Assembly: GCA_035610365.1 (NCBI GenBank)
Contig: CM069435.1
Coordinates: 7,218,001 to 7,282,000, forward strand
Source of the DNA: Aquatica leii
Lineage: Eukaryota > Arthropoda > Insecta > Coleoptera > Lampyridae
Length of the DNA stretch: 64,000 nt
Reading direction: 5' to 3'
Position numbers and translations under genes: made by a program. Each line of letters begins with the position of its first letter. The stretch's first letter is position 1. Of this stretch, positions 35,610-47,431 are shown one piece after another. Below the pieces are notes generated by a model, which ran no database searches, was not told the DNA's origin, and saw only the letters and a list, made by a program, of their open reading frames with translations.

Positions 35610-36696
35610 TGTAATAAAAATTATAAATAAAGAACGTATAATAAATAATTGAAAGTACATTAATTAAAAAGCAAAAATAATAATTTAACCACGGCAGCAA
35701 TCGAAAGCACAGACCTCTGGGTGTGAGCTGAATGCAAGTAAATACACAGACGTGAACTCCTTTAATTTATTAACTATAACATAATACACTATTTACATTA
35801 AAGAAAATGAACAATATTTGAATTAAACATATTAGAATTTAACATATTTGGAATAAAATATTAGGGCGCCAATCACCTTTAAATTGGTGATGAATAAAGA
35901 ACATAAAATCTTATACCTAATAAGTAATTGATATTAAATGCAAAAAATAGTAAACGGTTAATTTGTTATCGAGTATGATTCCCGAAAAGTTTTAATAACT
36001 GAATTTAATTGCTTGAATTCAAAATGTAACTATTAGTATTAATTCCAGTTGACTCACCACATGATATGACGTTATCGTATATCTTCTATTTTTAGCACGT
36101 TCTTGGTTGAAGTAATAAAATTCTTCAACAACAGCAGGAATAAAACCAATGTATAGTAAACTCCAATAACGGAAAATCCATTAATAAAACCAAAATAAAC
36201 GATCCAGTAAATGAAAAAACCGGAATAAAAGAAAAGATCCAGAAAAAAAAGACCCTAAATATAAATAATTAGAATGGTTTTTTTAATGACATGATGTACT
36301 CACGTTACACTTAGCAACGGCCTTGAAACAACTTCCTTTGTCTAATTATATTGCGTAACATTGCGAAATGACTAAAAATGTTGAATTCAATAGAAAATTT
36401 ATATCAAAATAAAGGTAAACTCACCAACAATTAGATGGAATGAATAAAAATTAAATTGTATGCGTTTTTACGCCATAATTAAGAAAATTTGTCTTCCTTG
36501 CATCACTCACGTGAACTACGCAAGATTGTTCAAACGGAAGTGCAAGCTTAAGCTATTACTCAATCGACTACGCAGTCGCTTCCGAAATACAACGCGACGT
36601 TGCCAAACTGAATAAATTTACGTGCAATATTAGTTGCAGAAAATAAACGAATGTAAAATTGAATTTTAATGTAATGAACTCTAACGGGACGTTACA
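35610..36696. repeat. solo LTR with perfect ATAT target duplication
   Basis: Starts TGTAATAAAAATTATAAA and ends ACGGGACGTTACA, 1087 bases. The flanks are ATAT (35606-35609) and ATAT (36697-36700). It is alignable end to end with the copy at 7578-8667. No internal retroelement sequence follows, so it is a recombination-derived solo LTR. The perfect duplication fixes the family ends and so validates the two decayed copies at 7.3-9.4 kb. Confidence 0.9.
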
Positions 36697-36982
36697 ATAT
36701 GACAAAATTTTAGTGTTAAAAGACTTATAGGGAGCTTGATTCGAACGCTTGTGTAACGAAACACTGAAACGCTCAGATGAAACAAATCTGGAACTTGCGG
36801 TGGTGCCTAATTTTACTTCATTTTTGGTATTTTTCGGATGCAATGTTTATTATTATTAAACAAGATATTCGTTATAATTTGTTTTATGTTTCTAAAATAT
36901 AATAAGTCTTAATTTCACTCAGTCGAACTGAAAAATAGTTATAGTAATTGCAGAATCAGATCCGCGGGAGCTTCCGCCTTAT

Positions 36983-37258
36983 ACGCTGCAAAAACGGTAC
37001 AATATAGATGAAAATTGCACGTAAACATATTTATAGCGCAAAAAATTTACTGCAAAAAAGTCCGCAGGAGGGTATAATTATATCTAATAGTTTAAGAGTT
37101 ACAGAATTTTAATGTAAGACATTATCGTGTAACTTTGCACACTTGTATCTTCTAAACTATAGAAGGTAATTGTACCCTTCCGCAGACTTTTTTATAGTAA
37201 ATTTTGTCTTCTATAAAAATGTATATGTGCAACTGATTTCTATCTTGCAACGTTTTAG
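36983..37258. repeat. palindromic MITE-like inverted repeat
   Basis: The left arm (36983-37105) and the right arm (37125-37258) are imperfect inverted copies. Landmarks are AAAAAAGTCCGCAGGAGGGT on the left and the complement AAAAAAGTCTGCGGAAGGGT on the right. No coding content. Confidence 0.7.
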
Positions 37259-37859
37259 AGTAATAGTTTATTTGTTATTCTCATTGGGTTTACTTTATTC
37301 AGCCTGATGCTGTAACACTCTCGTTATACTTAGCGACCAATCGCTATCAGATTTTAATGGTCGAAGATAACGATCGACATAATAATCAATGGTAAAATAG
37401 GTTTGCTGTATCGGTATTTTAATTATATCGATATGTCGCCCACTATCTTGCAATCCCTATTTTGGAAAAAAGTATCCCCTTTAAAAAACAAAAAGTGCTA
37501 TACGACCGCCTAACGTAGAAGAGTGAATAGGATATAGGGCACGCGCCGTGCCGTCGTAAAACATCTGGCCGGTAGATTTTGAAATAGAAAAAATCCAGAC
37601 TAAAACTACCCGGAATGAAATAAAATTCAAATGTTTGCTACTACCTCCATTAAGTGACGCACATCATCTCTCGATAGCTCCAAATTTGTATTGAATAATG
37701 CCTTTAATTAATACGTAGGGTCTAGGACAGTTCGCCGCAGACAGTTCGGCGCAGTCGGTTCGGCACTGCCGATCCAGTGCGGCTGATTCGGCGCGATAGG
37801 ACGGTTTGGCGCGGCTGATTCGGTGCGAGGGGTCAGTTCGGCGCGGCCGATTCGGCAAA

Positions 37860-38559
37860 AACCTATTCGGAATTTATTTATAAAGAAATTAAAAAAGTGC
37901 TGTTTTTTGCACTTATTTTACATACTGAGAATTTAAAGTCATGTAACTTCATTATTTTTAGCTGAAAATATATGAAATGTTAACCAATTATGCATCCAAC
38001 CCTACAAACGGGTTGAAAGGATAGACCTTTTATCAGTACATGCTAACTTTTTTAAAAATGCATATTTCTGCCTTTCGACTGTACTAAATTGTAGCAACGA
38101 ATTCATAGTAATTTATAGTAAATAAATAAAATCTATTAATTGTATAACTTCGTCGTAATCAATGAAAAATTGATTCGTGCTCTCTTCGTCAGCGGGCAAA
38201 ATTAATTTTTTATTGATTGCGACGAAGTTATATAATTAATAGATTCTATTTGGTAGTGATTATTTACTATAAATTAATTGCTACAATTTAGTACAGTCGA
38301 AAGGCAAAATAGGCACTTTTAAAAAAGTTAGCATATACCTACTGATAAAAGGTCCATCCTTATCAAAATTAAAAAACTTTTCGATGATTTGTAATTACCA
38401 ACCCGTTCGTATAGGATAAATGCATAATTGGTTAACATTTCATATACTTTCAGCTAGAAATAATGAAGTTACATGACTTCAAATTGTCAGTATGTAAAAT
38501 ACGTGCAAAAAAAAACAGCACTTTTTTTGATTTCTTTATAAATAACTGCCGAATAGGTT
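37860..38559. repeat. 700-base palindrome inside the MULE
   Basis: Two arms of about 340 bases run from AACCTATTCGG (37860) to its complement CCGAATAGGTT (38559) and meet near 38200. The arms share GTTAACCAATTATGCAT, the AAGTGCTG/CAGCACTT block and TTCGACTGTACTAAATTGTA-like blocks in inverted order. It is probably a foldback MITE, or an extension of the MULE terminus. Confidence 0.85.
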
Positions 38560-38814
38560 AGGTTCACATACAATTTTCATGACAAATATCGAAACAATCG
38601 AACGGCAAATAAAAAAATTATAACATTCTAAACTTAGGTGTCTTGCTTTTTGAAACCGATAGTAGTTAAATATTGGTATACAAAAAAATAGAAAAAGTAC
38701 GTAATCAAAAATATTTATCAAAACCATACAAATATAAAAAGTACGTAGTCAAAAACATTTATCAAATTCATACAAATACAAAATTTACGTAGTCAACAAT
38801 AACAAAAAATGACA

Positions 38815-39900
38815 CACTTAACTTACACCCATCTCAACATTATGAGCAATTCCTCTTAAGATATCAAGGATATTTCTGTTTTGAAAGTCTGTTACTAACC
38901 TAAACATCCTTTCATCAGCTTCACGATATTTTCTCAACTTTTGAGGAGGCTGGTGGCCTGCAACAATATGTTCTAAATACAAATCTCGGGCATTTTGGAT
39001 TTTTTCTAGGCATCAATAAACCGCCATATTGTTGGGTGGTCCATTCCCAGTTCATTCTGGAGTCTTCTGTTTGCTGCTTCTGAGTGGTTGTTCGTTCTAT
39101 TTATTCTTTGCAAAACTCTTTCGCGAAGGTTCTACATTGCCACGCTGAATATGGGAGGTCGACTCATATTTCCTCTTCTTTCTGGTCTGCCAACATAGTT
39201 ATCTTCAAACCAATTCATAATCACTTGCAGTTCATTTGGTAAATCTGCCGACAGATGATCAATTGCCTCATCTAAGTGATCAGTTGGTACATATGCCAAA
39301 CTCAGAATCATTCTGGCTTGCAGATGAAAGAAGCAGCCACATATCGTAGCTTGAGGAAACTCTTCTTGAAAGGAGCTTACTGCGGCAGTTTCAAAATCAC
39401 CCAATATATTATTTGGCTGCATATTTGGAGCTAGTTCTTTTACTATCCTTATAAAAGAAGTGTACGTCCGCCTAGACTTGTTAGGCAGCAGACCATAAAG
39501 CAGCGGTACAACTGCTCCATAAACTTGCGCCAGAACAACTTGTGCAAACAAGGGTGTGACAGATTTGAAAGTTCCATCTACGTATACTGTGTGTGTGTTT
39601 TCCAAAAATATGTAAATAAATAATAATGTTAATAATTGGAAACACAAAAAACAAAAACGATATTCATTGAGGAGTGTAAGACAAAACTAAGTAGAAATTC
39701 GATAATGGATTCAAAACATACCTTATGCTTTGCTCTTTTCCAAAAATCAGAATTCTGCCTTGAGTTTTTACTCTATTCACTTGGATTGTGGCAGGTGATT
39801 GAAGCTCTTAATGACTTCTCCGTCCTGCAGATGAATCCTGGCCTTACATCGGTCTTTCTGTTCACATCTATAAAAACCAACCAGTTGGTCGCTACTTAAC
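38815..39900 (-). pseudogene. FLYWCH-type MULE transposase pseudogene
   Basis: Read on the minus strand: FLYWCH finger remnant YRCEQKDRCKARIHLQDGEV (about 39800-39880); MULE core TVYVDGTFKSVTPLFAQVVL (first catalytic D in VDGTF); LYGLLPNKSRRTYTSFI; ILGDFETAAVSSFQEEFPQA (second catalytic D in GDFE); CGCFFHLQARMI with the CxxH motif; WFEDNYVGRPERRG. After a stop at 39132 come degraded blocks equivalent to NNHSEAANRR, ENIVKLMKG and NILDILRGIAHNVE. The region between HLQ and YVGR is shortened. Frames upstream of 39647 are broken. Confidence 0.9.
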
Positions 39901-40875
39901 TTGTCAAACACATATCAAAATCCATCTTAAATGAATTTCGACTTTCTACGTTCGCTATTGACTTGGTTTGCCATAGCACCAAATAAATTGACTTTAAAAC
40001 TGTAGTTCCTCTTTAAAATACAGAAACGTAACTGAAAGAAATTCGCAAAACTTTCCTTTCTATTACAAAAAAAGGATGGTGGATAATTACTGTTCAAGAA
40101 TGGCCTTGGTCTATTCAACTTGATCTCTAAACCAGCTCGTTAATTCGTCGTTTGAACGTAAGTATGTAGGTACGGTTAATTTCTCTTAATATCGTTATTA
40201 GGATGATATATTTATAATAATAAAATTAATGAATTTTGGCTGAGAATATTTTTTGCATGTTTCGTATAACTTGTAAAGTATAAAACGAAGAGGCATTGCG
40301 CTGACCTGTCTCGCGCCGAATTGTCCCGCGCCGAATTGTCCCGCGCCAAATAGTCTTCGCGGCGAAACGGTCGCGCCGAAAAGTCCCATTCCCAATACGT
40401 AAAAGTATAAGCATCTTGTATTAATTCGAAATAAAACTGAGTTGCAAAACACACCGTTACATAATTTACACCTTTATTATACATTTTGTTTACGTAGTTA
40501 CTTCAAACGGGTCGCTATTTTTGCGTAAAATGCTTCTTTGCCTGTATGAAAGAATACGTTTCTAACCTTACTTTCTTAAATACACGGTAAAACTGAAAAG
40601 ACTTTTTCTGATTGCATTTTCTGGCTCCTCGTATAATGCAAAATTCATTTTTTCATACAAAAAAGCTCTTATGCTTACAATCGTTATGTTTATAACGGCT
40701 ACCAAAACGCCACCGTTATATCATAATCGTTATGGTTCAAAATAAAGAGAGTGGATAACGAGAGTCGATATGAGTGGAACCGTTATAAGTTATACAGCAT
40801 ACGGATTTTACAAAAATAACGATTCGGCTAAAGAAACATCGCTATTCATAATGAGAGTGATATAGCATCAGGCTG

Positions 40876-41459
40876 ATTGTCTGAGAACATAATTCAACCC
40901 ATGTGAACCCTGGAGGCGACGGTCCGACAGTGTGAAAACTCTATAAAACGCAGCAGAAGTAAACACATGTGTCCGAAAAAGAAACATTCTTATCACTGAA
41001 GCGGAGGGTCACTAGCAAAAATTCACCATAGTTTACAGGTGTCCTTCTAGTACGTTGATTTGTTCTCCCGCTGTCAGAATAAGTTTAAGAAAATTAAGCA
41101 AATCATCTTAATACAATAATTGTGGCGGTTTCGATGCATGATGGTTTACAAGAAAAACTCCAGATATTACCACACCGACAAAAGTATCCTTACACGCAAA
41201 AAAAACTGCGGTGGTCACCAAAATCAATTAGACCGAAACACTCATCTTCGACTAAACCGATAATTTATGTTCAAATTTTAAAATTCGTAAACGAAGTAGT
41301 AATTTCATCAATCTGATTTATAAAGTTTTAAAAACTATCAGTAATTACTAGTTTGAGTCTTAAAGGATTTTACTGTAAAGTTATCAGCATGTAACGTGTA
41401 AATTCGTATTTGGGCATAAATTCGCCTGATCGTTAGGCAACTTTGCCTTTAACCGTGTG
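40876..41459. other. no recognisable gene
   Basis: Nothing assigned. Confidence 0.45.
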
Positions 41460-42950
41460 AAATAGTTGACCTCGAGCGATATTCTTCAAGTTATGCTCGT
41501 AGAGGGCGCTCGAGAGTAGTCGGCCATCTACGAAATTCATTTTATTTGGTGGTTTGCGGTGTAATGGACGTGACAGAGACGGATGGGTAAGAAAAATTAT
41601 GTTTTCTTTTATCGATCAACATCTAATGCAAGGACGTTTAATTTCAGAAATCCTTAATAAATCCGATCAAATGTCATATTCATCAAACAAAATATCCACG
41701 TATTTCGACGTAAAATCGTAAAGTAGGTTAGTATTCGCACGTGGTTGATGGTGGAGACGTACCAACTAATATTCGCTGTTTTAGCTCTTTTGTTTTCTTC
41801 GTGTCTGTCGGAGTTTTCTTCCAAACTCTTTCGAAGCTTTCTGGCTGAGTTCTCTTTGTATCACTGTAACTATGAAGTAATAAACGTAGCGGAGCAAAGG
41901 ATCCCAGGGGCTTGATGGTGCTTTTCAATAGCTTGGGATTTACAAGCGAGGTGACCTGGTGAAGGATTTATACCAAAAACAAAAACAAAAAAACTCGGAA
42001 CGTAAAGGTATTTATAAATATCTTTAAGCGTACGTTTGGGACATCGAAAGGCCGCGAAACCTCGACCCACTTTCGTCCACGCGTTTCGGGGTCATGACTG
42101 CTGCTTGCGCTGTATCACGAGTAATGAATAGTGCAACTCACGCTACGGATTAAATGAAAGGAAATCAGTACGGACTTCGTAATTGAAATAATTCTGTCTT
42201 GAATTTTGTCTTTTGTACATCCTGTACGCCTATTTTACTCTATTTTAATTCTGTTTAATTACTATATTTAACGTAAATCTTAATGTAATTGCTTGTATAT
42301 TTAATTACTATATTTAACGTAACTTACTATTTTTAACGTAAAAGAAAAATTTCAATCTAGAATGTGCGGGAATTGTAAATGGTAGAGATTTGGGAGCTCG
42401 CAACGTATTATTTGTCGTAACCTAATTGAATGACAATTTTACTACCGGTCGTGAACTTGACGTCAAGGACCACGGGCGGTGTTATTTTTTTCTAATTCTC
42501 AGGCGCGATCACGGGTGGATATGCTACCGGTTACGGTAGCCGCGGAAAGGTAATTTAAACTTTAGCGCATAATTGCTTGCTTCCAGAGTCTATTTTAGAC
42601 CTGCTTTATTCTTATATTCTATTTTTTTGTGTAAGTTATTTGATATTTTGATTTATACCAGTGGCGTAACCGTCGAATGGCTCTTTCCGTTTCGGAATTT
42701 GCTGTTAATCTATATATACTCAATAAATGATTATTGCTTATTCTCGATCTATTTCCTTTGGGGGACCTCGGGTCTAGGATCTCCTTTTCTCCTGCCTAGA
42801 CTTATTATCTTCGACTAAATTTCGAGAAGAGGTGGCGCATTCGGGCATTTCGCTTACCAAAGAAGATTCTTTTCCTTTCGATTTTTTTTTACCCGACGAC
42901 CATCTACGGTGAGGCTAGCCGAAAGGTAAGCGTGACATCTTAGTAATTAA
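41460..42950 (+). other. GC-richer stretch with splice-like exon candidates
   Basis: Base composition rises here. Three exon-like pieces can be seen. (1) An ATG at about 41564 opens MDVTETD and meets GGTAAG at 41585. (2) 42504-42549 is bounded by a TTTTTTTCTAATTCTCAG acceptor and an AAAG/GTAATT donor. (3) A piece ends at about 42926 in GAAAG/GTAAGC. Pieces 2 and 3 share TACGGT...AGCCG...GAAAGGTAA. Joining 1 directly to 2 gives an early stop, so they are not simply consecutive coding exons. This is the only host-gene candidate in the window, and a weak one. Confidence 0.25.
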
Positions 42951-44699
42951 CTTAATAATTTTTTTTTCTTTCTTTTTCTCCACCTCCTCCATTGGAACAT
43001 TTGTAACAATTGTAAAAATTACTACTATTATTAGCGTTATAAATCTGTTAAGATTAGAGAAAAGAATCATGTTAAAGTAAAGTTCGTCTCTTTAATGCTT
43101 TTTTATAATCAGTAGCGCATTTGTTCAATATTAATAAGAAAAAAAATAGTAGCATCGGTAAATTTTTATTCCATTTGTAGCATACAGCGCCGCCCAATAA
43201 CAAAAGGTAGTAACATATTTAGAGTAGAAAGGGGCACAACGCCGCTTTTAAGAGATTGATTAAAAAAGGAAAACCTAATTGGAAGATATAGTACTGAAAG
43301 CGTTCGTGAACTTGCTCAATTAGAAAAAAACGTTTTAGGATATAAAGTCAAAATTGCGTACAAAGAAAGAGAAGAGGTTTAAACGAAGGTTTTAAAAACC
43401 CTGACGCGGTGCAAAAACGAAAAAATTCTTTTTTTTAAAAGGCCAGAATTTAGTTAAATTTATTTGGATATGCGTTTGTAAGTTTTTTATTTGATTATTG
43501 TACGAGAGATACGATGAATTGAGATACTGTCTCACGCGAAAAAATTTAGAATAACTATTTAAATTTAATACTATCGTTTAACGAGGTTTTTTGTTTGTTT
43601 TTTTGTTGTAAACGGAGAGAGCAAATTTAATATTTTTTTCTTTGTCTTCGGCAATTGACCAGTCGCTTATAAGATTAGTTTTACTTTTTTTGCGCCAAAA
43701 GATCACACACCTAGAGAATGTAATAAAAATGCATGTCGATTATTTCACGTCGCGAAATGTTTTTATTGCAAGTTCAGTTTGCTGTAAGTCTTCTTTAGAT
43801 ATGACAGGGAATCGCAAACGCAACAAACTGTTGAAAAAAAACAGTTTTTAAACTATGGATGCACATTTCCAAAGGTGAAATCTCCACTTTGCAACTTTTA
43901 CATCTAAAAGGATGTGGCAACGTAGCTCGAATCGTGTCATAATCTTAGAAGCTGTTGAACTGCGAACTGTTATAAAACTTTGGTAAAGTCTAGTAATCAT
44001 TTTGTTTTGTTTTTTTTTAAACGTGCATCAACTAATTAGAGTGTGGTGAAACAATTGCCAGGGATCACGCGATATAAATTGTTTATCTAATCCGACCGTA
44101 TTTAAAGTCTGGCAAAATTTGCGATATCTGTGAATTTTTAAATTAAACATTTAATCTAACATTGTAAAACCATACTTTAATAATATTTAATTTAATTATT
44201 TAAAACAGATTTACTGGTAACATTAATTGTAAAATATTTTTTAAATAGTTTAAATTTGTTATATTAAAGCTCAAAATAATAACGTTGCAATGTAGTTAAT
44301 TTTAATAGCTACGACTATTATCTCACAGCATTGAAAACTTCTAGAAAATTCTTCAATTTATTATTAATTATTATAATTTATTTGAAATGTATAGTTACTT
44401 GCAGTGAAAATCATACATCTCTCCTTTAAAATATATTTAATTACAACCTCCTATAATAGAAATGATTGGAACCAACAATAAATAACTAAAGTGTCCTTTA
44501 TATCAAAAGAATAAAACACACTCATAAGAACGCAACAATTTCTTAATTATAGCTTCTGTAAACGCTAAATCGCATTTTAGTTTTTTGCACTTTTTAATTA
44601 TATTTACAGAAACCGCAACGAAACGTTTGATTGAAATAAATCAAGCTGCAATTTATTTAATTGGTTTAATGACAAAAAAATTAAATTATAAGTGAAATT
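42951..44699. other. no recognisable gene
   Basis: AT-rich. A short frame near 43270-43380 (IGRYSTESVRELAQLEKNVL) looks protein-like but matches nothing I can name. Confidence 0.4.
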
Positions 44700-45285
44700 G
44701 ACAATGTAACTATAATAAAAATCAGCGGCCGGCGACGTGGGTAATGGATCTACATATAAAATAAAAGCAAATACACTAGTAAACGAAAAAAGAAACGATG
44801 TAACCTTGTTTCCAAAATACTTGTCCGACGTGGTCTACACACAGTATAATATGCTTGGGAATGGGGGCTTCATCAATGCCAACATCCAACGTGGAACATG
44901 GCCAAAACGTCCACCATAAGCTACCCGGTTGCTATGCTTTATTCACCATTATTTTTTTAGTTCACAACGGTGCCAACGGCTAATGTTAAAAAAGGGCGAC
45001 TCAATCAAGTCGTAAGTCGGATAGTAAGTTCAACCAACAATAATCAATTGGTCGTTCGTTTGTCGGGTTCGGGCGAGTATCGGGGAAACAACAAAAACAA
45101 CAACTCCTTGTATTTCTGGAGAGAGCTTTAAATTTAAATATAAATATAAAAAATTCAGCCCACTAAAATCACTATAACCGCGTGATTTTTTTTAATTTGT
45201 TCAAAATGAATTAAATTAATCGCCCAACGGGTCAGCAACTATAATACTAAAAACAAAACTATATTAAAATAAAACGAATAAACAA
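44700..45285 (-). other. possible 3' non-coding region/LTR of the BEL/Pao element
   Basis: Lies directly downstream of the BEL/Pao integrase stop, where the polypurine tract and 3' LTR should be. A TGTTGGTTGAACTTAC start near 45040 (minus strand) is a candidate LTR edge. No second LTR is available for comparison. Confidence 0.25.
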
Positions 45286-45289
45286 TTAA

Positions 45290-46930
45290 CCAACAGGTTT
45301 ATGATGCGGCATAGGCACAGGACAGATTTTGATTAGAGATGTTTTAATTAAACTTTGCACGGTCTTGAGGGTGGCAACACGAGCGATGCCATCCTTACCA
45401 GGATATTGGGTTACGATGCGACCCAGTTGCCACTGCAGCAGTGGAACCAACTCGTTCTTTATCACCACTAAACTGTTCACTAAAGGGGTAGTGAAAGGTT
45501 GATTCCACTTTGCGCGTTGTTGGAGTGTATGTAAGTACTCATAGTGCCAACGACGCCAAAATTCTTGTTGACACCACTGAACAAAACGCCGACGTAACGA
45601 TTTAATGGGAGGGACGTGACATCCTCGTCAGGAGAAGCGGTCAACGGCTCAACGGTCAAGACGTGCCCAGGAGTGAGAACAGACAAATCATTAGGATCCG
45701 AACTCATCGGGTACAATGAGCGTGAATTCAACACGGTTTCGATTTGAATTAGGACTGTATTAAATTCTTCATAAGTGAAGGTTTGTTCACCAAACACACG
45801 CGACAAGTGGCTTTTGACAGATTTAACTCCGGCCTCCCACAATCCACCAAAATGCGGAGAGGCAGGAGGATGAAAATGCCATTTGATGGCCAGTGTGTCA
45901 GCAGACGCCGACCCAAGTTTTGAAGTATACGATTGGCGCCAATAAAATTGGTGCCACAGTCACTGTAGATGTCAATACAACGACCCCGTCAAGCAACGAA
46001 ACGACGGAAAACCGCAAGAAATGCCACTGTAGTCAGGTCTGAGACCATTTCTAAATGGACGGCTTTGACGGCAAAGCAAGCAAATATCCAAATGTAGCCT
46101 TTGTAGATTTTAGCTCCTCCCACTTGACCTAGTATCAAAAAAAGGACCGGCGTAATCAACGCCAACTCGAGAAAACGGTTTCACTTGCGACACACGAGAC
46201 GCAGCAAGGTCACCCATAAAAAGGGGGCTGACACATGAACGTACACGAAAACAACGAAAACAATTTGACAGATAGTGCTTGATTGCACGACGTGCTGATA
46301 AAATCCAGAATTGTTGTGACAATAAAAATTGCAATTTCTGCAAACCGGGGTGTAAATGCACCCGATGAAAATGCGCAATCATCAAGTCTGTAAGTCGATG
46401 GGAACGAGGCAGCAAAAGGGGGTGCTTAGCATCCGAGAATAATTCAGAGTGACGAAGACGTCCACCGACACGTAGCAATCCTTCATTATCCATAAATGGA
46501 AATAATTTCCTAATGGGTTTAGAACAAAGCTTGCCTTGGCAAAGCAATAAAATTGTTTCGGAAAATTCTAATTGTTGCACAACTTTACACATGAATAAAA
46601 GTGCCTTGTGCAATTCTGCGGATGAAAGGGTCCCTGTGACACGGTCTATGTTATCAGAATCTGCGAAACGAAATACGTAAGCAACAATACTTTGTATTTT
46701 ACGAAGTGAGGTCAACTTGTCCAATAAATTGAGTACCCAATGCTTTTCTTGTTGGGTGATCAACACGACAGTTCGCTCCTCCAAACGAGCTTCTTCCTCT
46801 GGTTGGAATTCGTCGGAAAGATCGCACAAATCATCAAAAGGGTCTTGTAAAAATGGTGAACCTGCCCACCAAAGCGAACATGACAAAATTTCTCCTGGCA
46901 GGAGACCACGAGAGTTGAAATTATTTGTTT
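45290..46930 (-). pseudogene. BEL/Pao retrotransposon pol, RNase H end to integrase
   Basis: Order on the minus strand: SRGLLPGEILSCSLWWAGSP (about 46930-46850), the RNase H/integrase linker typical of BEL/Pao; LLPRSHRLTDLMIAHFHRVH and CFRCFRVRSC, the HHCC zinc-binding start of integrase; FSRVGVDYAGPFF with the first catalytic D; a broken core at 45850-46110; WEAGVKSVKSHLSRVFGEQ and NSRSLYPMSSDPNDLSVLTP with the E region; then a C-terminal DUF5641-like domain, LVPLLQWQLGRIVTQYPGKD, GIARVATLKT, ICPVPMP. Frame breaks fall at about 46110, 45600 and 45480. Protease, RT and gag are absent, so the copy is 5'-truncated at about 46930. Confidence 0.9.
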
Positions 46931-47431
46931 TATTTTTGGGTTAAGCTCGATGCACTGTGCGGTGACCCGAAAAGCTTAAGAAGCTTTTGATGAATGTTTA
47001 TCATCCATATTAAAAATAAACTTTGTTATACTAAAAACTAGGGTAGAGGCACCACTTATGGCCACTTTAAGAACTTTTTAATTATTATTGCATTGAGAAA
47101 AATATCACTTTATGCTTTAAAATCTGCTTTTTTAGAAAATCAATTGATATTAAAGATTAAATATAATTTAAAAATATTACAACGCTTTATATTTTGAACC
47201 ATGAAATTCCCTACTTTTGGTCATCTGTTTCTACATTTGGCCATACATTTTCTCTACTTTTGGCCATTTAAAAGTTATTAAAACGCGAAATACAAGTTTT
47301 GCAAGTATAGGTACAAGCCTACATATTTATTGGAATACAAAGCTGTAGATGAAACAAAAATAAATTTCTGGTACAAATAGGTAAGTAATATAAGGAAAAA
47401 GTTTATAAACAACGTTTGTTACATTATTAAA

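Larger units (their letters stand above)
37718..40393 (-). mobile_element. MULE with tandem-repeat termini and 8-bp duplication
   Basis: It starts GGGTCTAGGACAGTTCG and ends with the complement of GGGAATGGGACTTTTCGGCG. Both termini consist of about 15-18-base units of the form (G)GACAnTTCGGCGCG: 37725-37858 on the left and 40300-40388 on the right. The 8-mer AATACGTA flanks both sides (37710-37717 and 40394-40401). Inside lies a FLYWCH-type MULE transposase on the minus strand. TIRs and an 8-9-bp duplication are as expected for Mutator-like elements. Confidence 0.9.
37300..40875. mobile_element. TIR element with 3-bp ATT flanks, host of the MULE insertion
   Basis: The ends CAGCCTGATGCTGTAACACT (37300) and the complement of CAGCCTGATGCTATATCACT (40875) pair over about 37 bases, and both are flanked by ATT (37297-37299, 40876-40878). 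Removing the MULE (37718-40393 plus one 8-bp duplication) leaves about 0.9 kb with no transposase, so it is non-autonomous. A 3-bp duplication would fit Harbinger-like or CMC-like groups. The superfamily is not established. Confidence 0.75.

Noticed and set aside
36568-36843. 91-residue minus-strand frame
   Set aside because: Runs across the solo LTR boundary at 36696 and has no motif.
44737-44919. 60-residue plus-strand frame (MGNGSTYKIKANTLVNEKRN...)
   Set aside because: No family resemblance, no splice context, and it lies in the presumed 3' region of the BEL element on the opposite strand.
46717-46944. Plus-strand 75-residue frame
   Set aside because: Antisense shadow of the BEL/Pao RNase H-integrase linker.
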